Under the pieces are notes generated by a model, which was not told the origin of the DNA, did not search any database, and saw only the letters and a list, made by a program, of their open reading frames with translations. Both the position numbers and the translations under genes were made by a program. Below, piece after piece: positions 55,473-64,000 of a DNA stretch of 64,000 nt (position 1 is its first letter; each line of letters opens with the position of its first letter). Source of the stretch: Chitinophagaceae bacterium (GTDB taxonomy: Bacteria; Bacteroidota; Bacteroidia; Chitinophagales; UBA10324); assembly GCA_947474435.1 (NCBI GenBank), contig CANJII010000005.1, positions 1-64,000 on the forward strand, in the 5' to 3' direction.

Positions 55473-58259
55473 CTATTCCCGAATGACACTTACCGGAATA
55501 ACTTTTTCAAAATATTCAGAACTAATTTTACACAAGTATATTCCTGATGATAGTGATTGAACATTCAATTGAATTTTATTTTCTCCGGTTAAAAGATTTC
55601 CTGAAAAAACTGGTTGCATTTTTTTTCCAGTAATATCATACAATTCAATTTTTGCAAATGCATTTTGTTTAAGTTGTACTTGTAGAACACATATTGAAGA
55701 AGTTGGGTTTGGATACAAATTAACAGTTGCAGTTTCAGTTTTAATATTTTTTATGGTAGCAATATCATTGATACTGGTAAGGTTAGTAGAAAAAATTCCG
55801 CGTGAGTGTGTAGCAATTACAACAAGCCCGTCATTCTCCCTTGTAACAATCATATCGCAAACAGAATTACCAATGGTATTGGATGCCTGCTTAACCCATA
55901 CCGTACTATCGCTTTGCAATTTATCAGTTGCAAATAATCCTATACTTGTTGCAACCAGGTATGCAGTATTTCCATCAGCAAGATGAAGAATACTTGCCCA
56001 GCGCAACGATGGGCCGTTTCCACCACCTGAGGGTGTTGCTTCTAAATTTCCTGCGCCTTTTTTCCAGGTTGTTCCGCCATTCGTTGAATAAAATAAACTG
56101 TAAACATTGTAATTTGAATACACTAAAATTATTTTATCAGCATCTTGCGGATCAACTGCAATACAGTTGACATAACCATTTCCCGGAAAAATTACACCCG
56201 GAGTAGTTGAAGTAATATTTGTTCTTGTTGGATTTCCGGTGTTTGCATTTACTACTTTGTAAATGTTTCTGCTGGTAGTTCCATAATAAAGAATATGTGC
56301 TGGATTTGTTGAACAGGTTAATGCAGAAATTTGTGTTGGCGATACAACTGTATCAGGAAAATACATCCAATTAGTAGTGATACTATCCCAGTTGCTTGAA
56401 TAGGGGATTCCACCCAAATCATTATTCCTGTATAAACGAGATCCTCCGGCTAAGTACATTTTATTGTTATCAACCGGATCGAGAATAAATGGGTTGATGA
56501 ACAGATAGTCTTGCTTTGGAATCGGATCGATTCGGGTGAATGAATCAATTATTCCTGTTGAAGTATTCAATTTGGTCTTCATCATTTTTCCGTTTTGAAT
56601 GCTGAAATAAAATTCGGTTTTATTATCAGCAATGGCACAATAGGAACCGTCGCCACCTCGCGGTGTAACCCAAGGAGTTGTTGGATTGGTATTATTTGTA
56701 AACCAGCTTCCATTATCCTGAGCTCCGGCAATTATTATAGGATCATTTGCGTTGGCATTGTCAACAGCTGCGGTATAAAACATAGAAGTGAGGTATCCAT
56801 TGTTAAATGAAGTCCACTTAACTGTATCTTCCATGCAATCAGCAGTTTTAAAAATTCCGCCATCATTAGCTGAATATAATATATTTGGATTATCAGGGTG
56901 AAAGAATAATACATGTTGATCGGGGTGATGATTTTGATACATACTAACAATTGGCAATGTTGCACCTTCTTTATACCCGCCAATAAATCGTGTGTGATCA
57001 GGATCGGCAAAAGCAGTTGTTGATCGGTAAATATTTGTTCCACCTATATAAACAGTATTTGAATCATCTGGTTTTACCGCCACCACCATGTCGTATGAAC
57101 CCTGACACATGTATTTATCAAAAGGTCCACCATTCGTAGGCAAGTTGAGCGATCTGTTTTCCCAAACGCCTCCGGTGTCACTTCCATCGCCTGATAAGTA
57201 AGTGTATTTATAGAATGAATTCCATTCCACATCACCAATATAATTGGTGTCAGGAATTCCATAACCGGGTGTATTTGCAAGAAAATAAATTTCATTTTCA
57301 TTCTGCGGATTAATTCCCATAACAATTCTGTTGTAAGCAGGAGGGAAGCTATCAGGCAAAATATTTACGAATGCAAGTCCATCAGTTGAACGCCATATTC
57401 CTTTATTCAATCCATCGCTGCTGATTGTTGCATAAACCACCCCGGTATTTGTCACTTCAACCGTAGTAAAATAAGCGGCAACTTGTCCACTACCATTTAA
57501 ACTATTTAAAACTACTGTCCAGGATGTTCCTCCATTTGCTGAACGGTAAATTTTTCCATAGGTAGAAGCATAAATTTCATCTTCAATTGTGTTACTGTTA
57601 TCTGTCGCCATGCTCCAGACAATATCAAATTCTTTGTCAAAACCAGTAGTGTTGGCTGAAGAAGTGGATGCAAGTTTTGTCCATGTTAAACCATTGTCAA
57701 TAGATTTTACAACTCCATCACCGAGATAAAATGCGCCTCCACCACTTGCACTGGTTCCATATCCTTCGCCGGTTCCTGCATACCATGTATTTGAATGACC
57801 TGCTCTTTTATCCTGAATGATGCAGGTAATTCCGAATGGTGTTTCATCGTTCGAAACAACTGTCCAGGAATTTCCTAAGTCTGTAGAACGCCAGATATCT
57901 CCTGCAACTGACCCTGCAATTAATATTGAAGTATCGTTGATATCAATTGCGAAAGCTCGTGTTCTTCCACCCACATTCCACGGTCCGCGATTTACAAAAG
58001 AAGAGCTGCGAAGATTTTTATCGCTTGGAAGTGTTGCAGAATATTCCAATTCCAATGCACGAATGTGATCAGGAATTTTTCCGGTTACGGGGTCTGCCAA
58101 TCGCATGAGCTCCCATTTATAATATCCGCCTTCTTCATCATTCATTTCCATTGCCTCACTTTGAACAACATTTCTTTTATTCAAATTTTTATTGTTGAAA
58201 TGGAGTGTGAACCAACAAATGGAAATAACAAACAGACTTTTAAAAAGAATTTTATTCAT
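55473..58259 (-). CDS. Secreted Asp-box propeller protein with T9SS tag
   Basis: The 928-residue protein starts with a short signal or anchor segment (about 5-20). Multiple BNR/Asp-box motifs follow (STDLGNSWT, SIDNGLTWT, SANGGTSWT, STNGGTTWK), building one or two beta-propellers over about 90-830. A T9SS type A sorting domain forms the end (NLYPNPTSSICVLQVQ ... VIRE). It shares its layout with the protein at 6658-9981 but lacks PKD and SprB repeats. It is expected to be secreted; ligand or substrate unknown. TAAATTTG at 58287-58280 on the minus strand is a possible -7 element. Confidence 0.9.
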   Translation of the reverse strand: MNKILFKSLFVISICWFTLHFNNKNLNKRNVVQSEAMEMNDEEGGYYKWELMRLADPVTGKIPDHIRALELEYSATLPSDKNLRSSSFVNRGPWNVGGRTRAFAIDINDTSILIAGSVAGDIWRSTDLGNSWTVVSNDETPFGITCIIQDKRAGHSNTWYAGTGEGYGTSASGGGAFYLGDGVVKSIDNGLTWTKLASTSSANTTGFDKEFDIVWSMATDNSNTIEDEIYASTYGKIYRSANGGTSWTVVLNSLNGSGQVAAYFTTVEVTNTGVVYATISSDGLNKGIWRSTDGLAFVNILPDSFPPAYNRIVMGINPQNENEIYFLANTPGYGIPDTNYIGDVEWNSFYKYTYLSGDGSDTGGVWENRSLNLPTNGGPFDKYMCQGSYDMVVAVKPDDSNTVYIGGTNIYRSTTAFADPDHTRFIGGYKEGATLPIVSMYQNHHPDQHVLFFHPDNPNILYSANDGGIFKTADCMEDTVKWTSFNNGYLTSMFYTAAVDNANANDPIIIAGAQDNGSWFTNNTNPTTPWVTPRGGDGSYCAIADNKTEFYFSIQNGKMMKTKLNTSTGIIDSFTRIDPIPKQDYLFINPFILDPVDNNKMYLAGGSRLYRNNDLGGIPYSSNWDSITTNWMYFPDTVVSPTQISALTCSTNPAHILYYGTTSRNIYKVVNANTGNPTRTNITSTTPGVIFPGNGYVNCIAVDPQDADKIILVYSNYNVYSLFYSTNGGTTWKKGAGNLEATPSGGGNGPSLRWASILHLADGNTAYLVATSIGLFATDKLQSDSTVWVKQASNTIGNSVCDMIVTRENDGLVVIATHSRGIFSTNLTSINDIATIKNIKTETATVNLYPNPTSSICVLQVQLKQNAFAKIELYDITGKKMQPVFSGNLLTGENKIQLNVQSLSSGIYLCKISSEYFEKVIPVSVIRE

Positions 58260-58300
58260 ATAGAAATTTTTCGGGAAAACAAATTTATCAGAACTATCAA

Positions 58301-58774
58301 TTAATCAGCTATTAATTTATACGAATATACAGTATAGATAATTCTGTCATTCATAGCCGGATGCAAATGCAGTGAAGTGAGAATCTTATCACCAACTTTT
58401 AATCCCGGTAAATGCAATGAAATAGATTTATCAACTGAATCAGAAGGAGCGAGGGTAAAAGTAAAATTCACTTCAATGTTTGCTGAAAGATTTATCATAC
58501 CTGCTGCTCCTGCGCCGCAATTTTTTATTTCATTTATCTGTAATAAAGCTGTGCATGGAAATTTTCCACACCACGAATCTTTTTGGGATTGGTCAGGAGG
58601 ATAAATAGTTAAAACCGTTGCAGTAACGAGGCAACTATTTGGTAGTGCTTCAGTCAAATCATTTTTGCCTGCATCAAGAACAGTTGACACCTGCATTTTT
58701 TTAGAGTGCTGACACGAAATGAAAATGATGAATGAAAAAAGAAAAAAGAAAAATGGCGAACCTTTGATTTTCAA
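58301..58774 (-). CDS. Putative lipoprotein of unknown function
   Basis: The 157-residue protein has a lipoprotein signal (FFFFLFSFIIFISC) followed by a small beta-rich domain with three Cys residues in the middle (SCLVTATVL, DSWCGKFPCTALL). A disulfide-stabilised OB- or Ig-like fold is possible, but no family is recognised. It is upstream of the propeller gene on the same strand with a 41-nt gap. Confidence 0.65.
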   Translation of the reverse strand: MKIKGSPFFFFLFSFIIFISCQHSKKMQVSTVLDAGKNDLTEALPNSCLVTATVLTIYPPDQSQKDSWCGKFPCTALLQINEIKNCGAGAAGMINLSANIEVNFTFTLAPSDSVDKSISLHLPGLKVGDKILTSLHLHPAMNDRIIYTVYSYKLIAD

Positions 58775-58855
58775 ATTGAAAATTATTTATTGGTGAATAT
58801 AAAACCTAAATGGTCAATCGAAAATATCTTACTTTCACACCCACAAAACTCCGAA

Positions 58856-59695
58856 ATGAAAAAAATAATTACAATTTTAACCTTTGCCTTTTTTAGTATT
58901 AATTCCTTTGGACAAAGTGCCGTCACCTTTCACAATTATTCTGCAGAAAGTATTTTGGGCGACACCATAAATTTTTCACAGTATTATGGTAAAAAAGTTT
59001 TAGTGGTAAATACGGCAAGTTTTTGCGGATACACTCCTCAGTTTGCAGATTTGGAATCTCTCTATACACAGTATCAACAATACAATTTCGAAATTATTGG
59101 TTTTCCGTGCAATGATTTTAATAATCAGGATCCGCACGATGATTCAACAATCAATCAATTCTGCACCTCAAATTATGGTGTAACTTTTCAAATGATGTCG
59201 AAGATTGCAACCATCTCTGCTGATACTGCGCCAGTTTATAAGTGGTTGCAGCGACAGAATTTAAATGGTGTGGCCGATGCTCATGTTGCATGGAATTTCA
59301 ACAAATTTTGTATTGATGAAGCAGGGCATTGGGTAGCACATTACATTCAAACAGTAAATCCATTAGATGCAGTAATTACTGACTGGATTATGTCGCCTTC
59401 TGTTATATCTTCTGTTAATGATGTGTCAATTGCATCAGATAATTTAATTCAACTCAATGGTTCAAATTCTGATAACACAACCATTAATTTAAAATTGAGA
59501 AATACAGGCAGTGAAAAAATCAGGGTTAATATTTTTTCGATTGATGGAAAATTTATATCAACCATTTATAACGGAAACGATGTTGCTGATCAAACAATCA
59601 TTTTTAGTACCTCCAATCTTTCTTCCGGAATTTATATTGTTAATGCTTTAACAAATAATTCACAGCAAACGATAAAGTTTGCAGTTGTAAAATAA
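58856..59695 (+). CDS. Secreted glutathione-peroxidase-like enzyme with T9SS sorting domain
   Basis: The 279-residue protein has a signal peptide (to INSFGQ), a glutathione peroxidase domain (about 22-180) and a T9SS-type C-terminal domain (about 195-279; RVNIFSIDGKF, SSGIYIVNAL). The peroxidatic residue is a cysteine, C57 in NTASFCGYTPQ. IIGFPCNDF and AWNFNKF supply the usual Gln/Trp/Asn region, although the first has Cys-Asn in place of the common Asn-Gln. GPx enzymes are normally cytosolic or periplasmic; the tag suggests export beyond the outer membrane. ATG 58856 gives the signal peptide. Confidence 0.9.
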   Translation: MKKIITILTFAFFSINSFGQSAVTFHNYSAESILGDTINFSQYYGKKVLVVNTASFCGYTPQFADLESLYTQYQQYNFEIIGFPCNDFNNQDPHDDSTINQFCTSNYGVTFQMMSKIATISADTAPVYKWLQRQNLNGVADAHVAWNFNKFCIDEAGHWVAHYIQTVNPLDAVITDWIMSPSVISSVNDVSIASDNLIQLNGSNSDNTTINLKLRNTGSEKIRVNIFSIDGKFISTIYNGNDVADQTIIFSTSNLSSGIYIVNALTNNSQQTIKFAVVK

Positions 59696-59712
59696 TTAAT
59701 TTCAGAATTCTA

Positions 59713-59755
59713 AAAAGCGCTGAACTTTTTAATGAAAAGTTCAGCGCTTTTATTT
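59713..59755 (+). terminator. Rho-independent terminator after the GPx gene
   Basis: AAAAGCGCTGAACTTTT (59713-59729) pairs perfectly with 59735-59751 (17-bp stem, 5-nt loop), followed by TATTTTA. Confidence 0.92.
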
Positions 59756-59901
59756 TAGCGTAATTCAAGTTTCAGAATAATTCAATTTTATAATTTAAGT
59801 AATAAGGAAATAACAAGTTGATTTAATTTTAAGTAAAATCTGTTAAAAACAAGTAACTATCTAAAAACAGAGGCGTAAAGCGGGCATGTCAACCAAAAAA
59901 C

Positions 59902-62900
59902 ATGTACCGACTCTACACGGTCATTACCGTATTTTCTATTTTATTTTTCAAGACTTTTTGCCTTGTTGCTCAGCCAGTTGCTGATTTCTCAATCAATTTA
60001 CCTAATCCTGTTTGTAATCCTGCAGTTGCCGGTTTTACAAACTTAAGTACAGGTGTTCCGCCCTTAACTTATCAATGGAATTTTGGTGTTAATGGCGGTG
60101 TCAATAGTATTCTAACTAATCCTTCAACTACCTATTCTAACTGTGGTTCATTTAATGTTACACTTACAGTAACAGATGGGAACGGATTACAGGATGTAAA
60201 AATTTTACCCGTAATTATCCATTGCAAACCGGTTGCAAGTTTTACAACAACCGGTGCTGCGGGTTGTGCCCCACTACTTTCAACATTAACAAGTACAAGT
60301 ACTGCAGGTAGCGGCACAATCAGTTCGTACCAATGGGATTTTGGAGATGGTAGTGCCGGAACTGATTCTATCGAAAATCATTCATATACCACACAGGGTT
60401 GTAAAACAGTAACTTTAATTATTACCAATTCTTTTGGTTGCAGCCAGAACATTACAACTCCTGCTGCAGTTTGTGTTACAACAAAACCAAATGTTACTTA
60501 CAATGCCACGCCACTTAATGGATGCGGAACTCCGTTTACAACAACATACAATTCTAATGTTGGAGGTGGCACAGCTCCATATTCATATCAATGGAGTTTT
60601 CCTAGCGGAACACCAAGTAGTTCAACTGCTTCTTCTCAAAGTGTAACTTATAATACTTCAGGTCAATTCAGTAGTCAGCTGATTGTAACAGATGCCAATG
60701 GCTGTCAGGATACATTGATAAAAAATAATTACATCAATGTTGGAAATCTACAGGCTCAATTTTCAATTTCAGCAACACAGGGTTGTGCTCCTTTAACTAT
60801 AAATGTTTCAGGACAAAATAATGGTGCTGCAAGTTGGGATTGGACCACCACCCCAAATGGAATTCCGGCAACAGCAAGCGGACAAAATGCTTCATTCACA
60901 TTTAACGCACCAGGCAGTTATCAAGTATGCATGAGTGTAGGTTTTAGCAATGGATGCACTGCACAAAAATGCTCAACCGTAGTTGTTTCCCCATCTCCAA
61001 ATGCAAATTTTTCACAGACAGGAAATACTCCAACTTGTGCTCCGCCATTAACGGTTGATTACAACAATCTTTCATCGGGAAACGGCCTAACATATTTGTG
61101 GAGTTTCACAGGCGGAACTCCATCAACATGGTCAACGAATAACCCGCCGAATATCGTTTATAATAGTTGCGGAAATTTTACAACGACACTTACTGTCACT
61201 AATGCAGCCGGTTGCAGCGATACAAAAACCGTAACCAATTTGGTAAACATTGATTGCCCTGTTGCTGCATTTGTTGCCACACCATCTTCAGGCTGTGCCC
61301 CGCTCACAGTACAATTTAATAGCGCTGCATCCACGGGTACTCCTGTAATTTGGAAATGGAATTTTGGTGATATCGGTAATCCAAACTCTGTTCAGAGTAA
61401 TCTTCAAAATCCTTCACATACATTTATAAATCCGGGGTGTTATGATGTTCGGTTAATCATTATTAATGCTCAGGGGTGCACTGATACTGTTTTAATTACC
61501 GCGGCAGTATGTGTTGGACAAATTCCTGTTGCAAATTTTACAATTCCTGATACTCTGTTTTGTGCAGGTCAAAACATCGCATTCACAAATACAAGTACCG
61601 GAGTTAATTCAAGCACAAGTTATCAATGGGATTTTGCAAATCTTCCGTTCAATACACAATCAACACTGGCAAATCCGAATTTTAATTATAATGATACAGG
61701 ATGGATGGATGTAAGTTTAGTCGTATGCAATTTTGGTTGTTGCGATACTCTCACTTTAGATAATGCAATTCACATTATTCCACCGGTTGCAAAATTCACC
61801 GTTGAAAAAAATTGTGACCAACCATATACACTGATTCTTCATGGTGGAAGTTCAATCGATGCTGATCTGTTTAGCTGGCAGGTTACTGGTGCCTCAGCTA
61901 CTTCGCTGACCGACAGTTTAATTACCATCACTTATACATCAAGTGGGAGTTATCAAATCAAATTAACAGTTACTAATCTGGCAACCGGTTGTTCTGATCA
62001 AAAAGTTTTAACAGTTCAGATCAGAGATGTTCAAGCCGGATTTACTGCTCCAACAACCGGATGTAAACCATTTAGTTTTTGTTTTACCAATACTTCAATT
62101 GATGCAACTTCTTACCAATGGTTGATAACAGATACCGTTGGTAATACGGTGTTCACTTCAACCTCAACTTCTCCTTGTCCAACATTAATTAATTCCGGCA
62201 AATATTCAGTAAGGCTAATTTCAACTGATGTAAATCAATGCCCCGATACTTTGTTCATGCAAAATTATATTACTGTTTATGGTACCAATATCGCTTTCAC
62301 TGGTACACCTTTAAGTGGGTGTACACCTTTGAATGTTCAGTTTGCTGATAATTCAGTTTCGCCAAACTCATTTCCTGTTTTATGGAATTGGAATTTTGGT
62401 GACCCGGTTTCAAACCCACTGAATAATTCAATCATTTCAAATCCATCTCATAACTATAATCAGTCAGGATTATATTCTGTTACACTTATAATAACAGACA
62501 ATCATGGTTGTGTTGATTCCTTGAAAAAAGTAAATTATATAAAAGCACTTTCCCCTGTCATAGATTTTGGGGCAACTGCTACAAATGTTTGTCTCGGCGA
62601 CCCTGCTTGTTTTTACAATAACACAACGGGAAGCAGCACTTTATTATTTGCATGGAATTTTGGTGATGGATTCACTTCTTCATTGGCAACACCTTGTCAT
62701 AATTATTCTGCTAACGGAAGTTACAATGTTACATTAACTGCAACTGATACCTCAGGGTGTATTTCTACCCTGACAGATTCTGCTTCAGTTCTTGTTAGTA
62801 TGCCAGCAGCTTTATTCATTGCAGATACAACCAATTCAACTTGCCCGCCACTTGCAGTTCAGTTCAGCAATCTATCAACCAACATTGACAGTGCAACAAC

Positions 62901-64000
62901 TTATCTCTGGAATTTTGGTGATGGAAATACTTCATCCATTCAAAATCCATTTCACACATATAACATTGCAGGAACTTACGATGTGAGTTTAATTGTAACC
63001 GATGGAAATGGTTGCAGCGATACAATTTTATTATCCGATTATATTTCTATCAGCGGACCTACGGGAAGCACTGCATCCATTATCGGAGCAGGTTGCATTC
63101 CGTTGAATGCCTGCTTTCAGGCAATTTCAAATAATGCGATAAGTTTTGTCTGGAATTTTGGTGATGGAACTGTTTTAACAAGCACACTTGATTCTGTCTG
63201 TTATACTTATTCAACACCTGGAATTTTTTATCCGGAAGTAATATTAAGTGATGGATTAGGATGTACTGTTTCTATTCCCCTCGATACAGTTGTAGTTGGA
63301 ACACCGGATGTAAATTTCGGAATCACCCCGAATCCGCTTTGCGATGGTGGTTTAGTTTTTTTTACTGATTCAACTTTTTCTTCAGTACAAATTTCACAAT
63401 GGAACTGGAACTTCGGCGATGCCACAAGCGGCGTTAATAATATTTCATCATTACAAAATCCTTCGCACAATTATTCTTCGCCTGGAATTTATTCAGTAAC
63501 ACTTGATGTTTTAACGAGCCTTGGTTGCAGCGGACAATTTATTGATACTGTGTATGTTTTTGCGTCACCACAAGCTGTATTTTCAATGGACGATTCTACT
63601 GTTTGCCCAAATCAACCTGTTGCATTCAAAGATATTTCCATGGGAGCTATCGTTTCATGGAACTGGAATTTTGGTGATCCATTGAGCGGTATTAATAATG
63701 CTTCTGCGCTTCAGTATCCTGTTCATACTTATCAGTTACCTGCAATTTATACTGCAACCTTAATTGTTCAATCAATCAACGGATGTTCCGATTCTACCAC
63801 AAATATTATTACTGTTGTAAGTAATCCTGTTGCGACTGCAGGACCTGATGCGGTAATTTGTTTGAACACATCTGCTTCGTTAAATGCAAGTGGCGGCATA
63901 ATTTTTAACTGGTCACCTTCACTCGGCTTAAATGATTCAACACTATTTAATCCGCTTGCTTCACCTTCTGTCAATACAACTTATACTTTAATTGTAACCG
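59902..64000 (+). CDS. Giant multi-PKD-domain surface protein (5' part, runs off the window)
   Basis: From ATG 59902 the frame stays open to the window end, 1366 codons. After a signal peptide (VITVFSILFFKTFCLVAQ) come about fifteen PKD domains spaced roughly 85 residues apart. They are marked by aromatic-W-FGDG motifs: QWDFGDG near residue 144, WNFGDP near 828, WNFGDG near 917, 1001 and 1083, WNFGDA near 1168 and others, each with a downstream T/VTLxVTxxxGC strand. At about 1300 the pattern changes to a NWSPSLGLN-type domain common before gliding/T9SS C-termini. It is likely a secreted adhesin; the expected T9SS tail would lie beyond the window. Confidence 0.9.
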   Translation, partial: MYRLYTVITVFSILFFKTFCLVAQPVADFSINLPNPVCNPAVAGFTNLSTGVPPLTYQWNFGVNGGVNSILTNPSTTYSNCGSFNVTLTVTDGNGLQDVKILPVIIHCKPVASFTTTGAAGCAPLLSTLTSTSTAGSGTISSYQWDFGDGSAGTDSIENHSYTTQGCKTVTLIITNSFGCSQNITTPAAVCVTTKPNVTYNATPLNGCGTPFTTTYNSNVGGGTAPYSYQWSFPSGTPSSSTASSQSVTYNTSGQFSSQLIVTDANGCQDTLIKNNYINVGNLQAQFSISATQGCAPLTINVSGQNNGAASWDWTTTPNGIPATASGQNASFTFNAPGSYQVCMSVGFSNGCTAQKCSTVVVSPSPNANFSQTGNTPTCAPPLTVDYNNLSSGNGLTYLWSFTGGTPSTWSTNNPPNIVYNSCGNFTTTLTVTNAAGCSDTKTVTNLVNIDCPVAAFVATPSSGCAPLTVQFNSAASTGTPVIWKWNFGDIGNPNSVQSNLQNPSHTFINPGCYDVRLIIINAQGCTDTVLITAAVCVGQIPVANFTIPDTLFCAGQNIAFTNTSTGVNSSTSYQWDFANLPFNTQSTLANPNFNYNDTGWMDVSLVVCNFGCCDTLTLDNAIHIIPPVAKFTVEKNCDQPYTLILHGGSSIDADLFSWQVTGASATSLTDSLITITYTSSGSYQIKLTVTNLATGCSDQKVLTVQIRDVQAGFTAPTTGCKPFSFCFTNTSIDATSYQWLITDTVGNTVFTSTSTSPCPTLINSGKYSVRLISTDVNQCPDTLFMQNYITVYGTNIAFTGTPLSGCTPLNVQFADNSVSPNSFPVLWNWNFGDPVSNPLNNSIISNPSHNYNQSGLYSVTLIITDNHGCVDSLKKVNYIKALSPVIDFGATATNVCLGDPACFYNNTTGSSTLLFAWNFGDGFTSSLATPCHNYSANGSYNVTLTATDTSGCISTLTDSASVLVSMPAALFIADTTNSTCPPLAVQFSNLSTNIDSATTYLWNFGDGNTSSIQNPFHTYNIAGTYDVSLIVTDGNGCSDTILLSDYISISGPTGSTASIIGAGCIPLNACFQAISNNAISFVWNFGDGTVLTSTLDSVCYTYSTPGIFYPEVILSDGLGCTVSIPLDTVVVGTPDVNFGITPNPLCDGGLVFFTDSTFSSVQISQWNWNFGDATSGVNNISSLQNPSHNYSSPGIYSVTLDVLTSLGCSGQFIDTVYVFASPQAVFSMDDSTVCPNQPVAFKDISMGAIVSWNWNFGDPLSGINNASALQYPVHTYQLPAIYTATLIVQSINGCSDSTTNIITVVSNPVATAGPDAVICLNTSASLNASGGIIFNWSPSLGLNDSTLFNPLASPSVNTTYTLIVT

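Overview
The window looks like a chromosomal segment from a member of the Bacteroidota (environmental, AT-rich). The basis is: carriers of type IX secretion (T9SS) C-terminal sorting domains, DUF5686 and DUF4249 outer-membrane proteins, a TonB receptor with a CarboxypepD_reg-like domain, the DUF6913-dapA pair, and promoters of the Bacteroidota form TTG-N19-21-TAnnTTTG (for example at 15079, 24262, 46127 on the minus strand, and 47244). No rRNA, tRNA, CRISPR array, phage module or origin was recognised. Order and family cannot be fixed from the sequence; a Chitinophagales/Sphingobacteriales-like relative is an inference.

Layout. 1-3900 is an accessory stretch: a complete IS4-family element with 35-bp perfect inverted repeats, several strong palindromes, and an unrecognised helical protein with a central hydrophobic segment whose 5' end carries an in-frame stop and a C10 tract. 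3928-12837 has a DUF5686 outer-membrane protein, a large secreted propeller/PKD/T9SS protein, a CDF metal exporter, an SGNH hydrolase and a lipoprotein MsrB. 12952-18098 holds a DUF4139 protein and an envelope-sensing-type operon (LiaF-like protein, DUF4288, LytS-type kinase, LytTR regulator). 18285-28647 is core metabolism and translation: accA, DUF6913, dapA, a leucine-rich-repeat T9SS protein, class I fructose-bisphosphate aldolase, accD, peroxiredoxin, miaA. 28701-43095 continues with a thioredoxin-like protein, PhoH, a SAM hydrolase family protein, aroB-aroA, DinB, an acyltransferase, Lon, an M2 peptidase, bioD, a TrmH methyltransferase and a YitT transporter-like protein. 43267-54550 has an M16 protease, a LuxR-type response regulator, a small operon of unknown function with three operator-like repeats in its promoter, the DUF4249/TonB-receptor pair, TPR and SirB1-like proteins, and a YbjQ gene without a normal start codon. 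54701-64000 is rich in secreted proteins: a second propeller/T9SS protein, a glutathione peroxidase carrying a T9SS tag, and the first 1366 codons of a giant multi-PKD protein that runs off the window.

Themes. At least four proteins end in T9SS type A sorting domains and the giant PKD protein is probably a fifth, so secretion and surface adhesion dominate the accessory content. Short tandem-like repeats with a strict 7-nt (sometimes 8-nt) period occur at about ten places, mostly intergenic but also in frame inside aroA and inside one T9SS tail. The least explained locus is 46216-48732: a response regulator gene, divergent operator/promoter region, a frameshifted micro-ORF with an A7 slippery run, two unrecognised small proteins, and a downstream hairpin with a 32-codon ORF behind a Shine-Dalgarno-like site.
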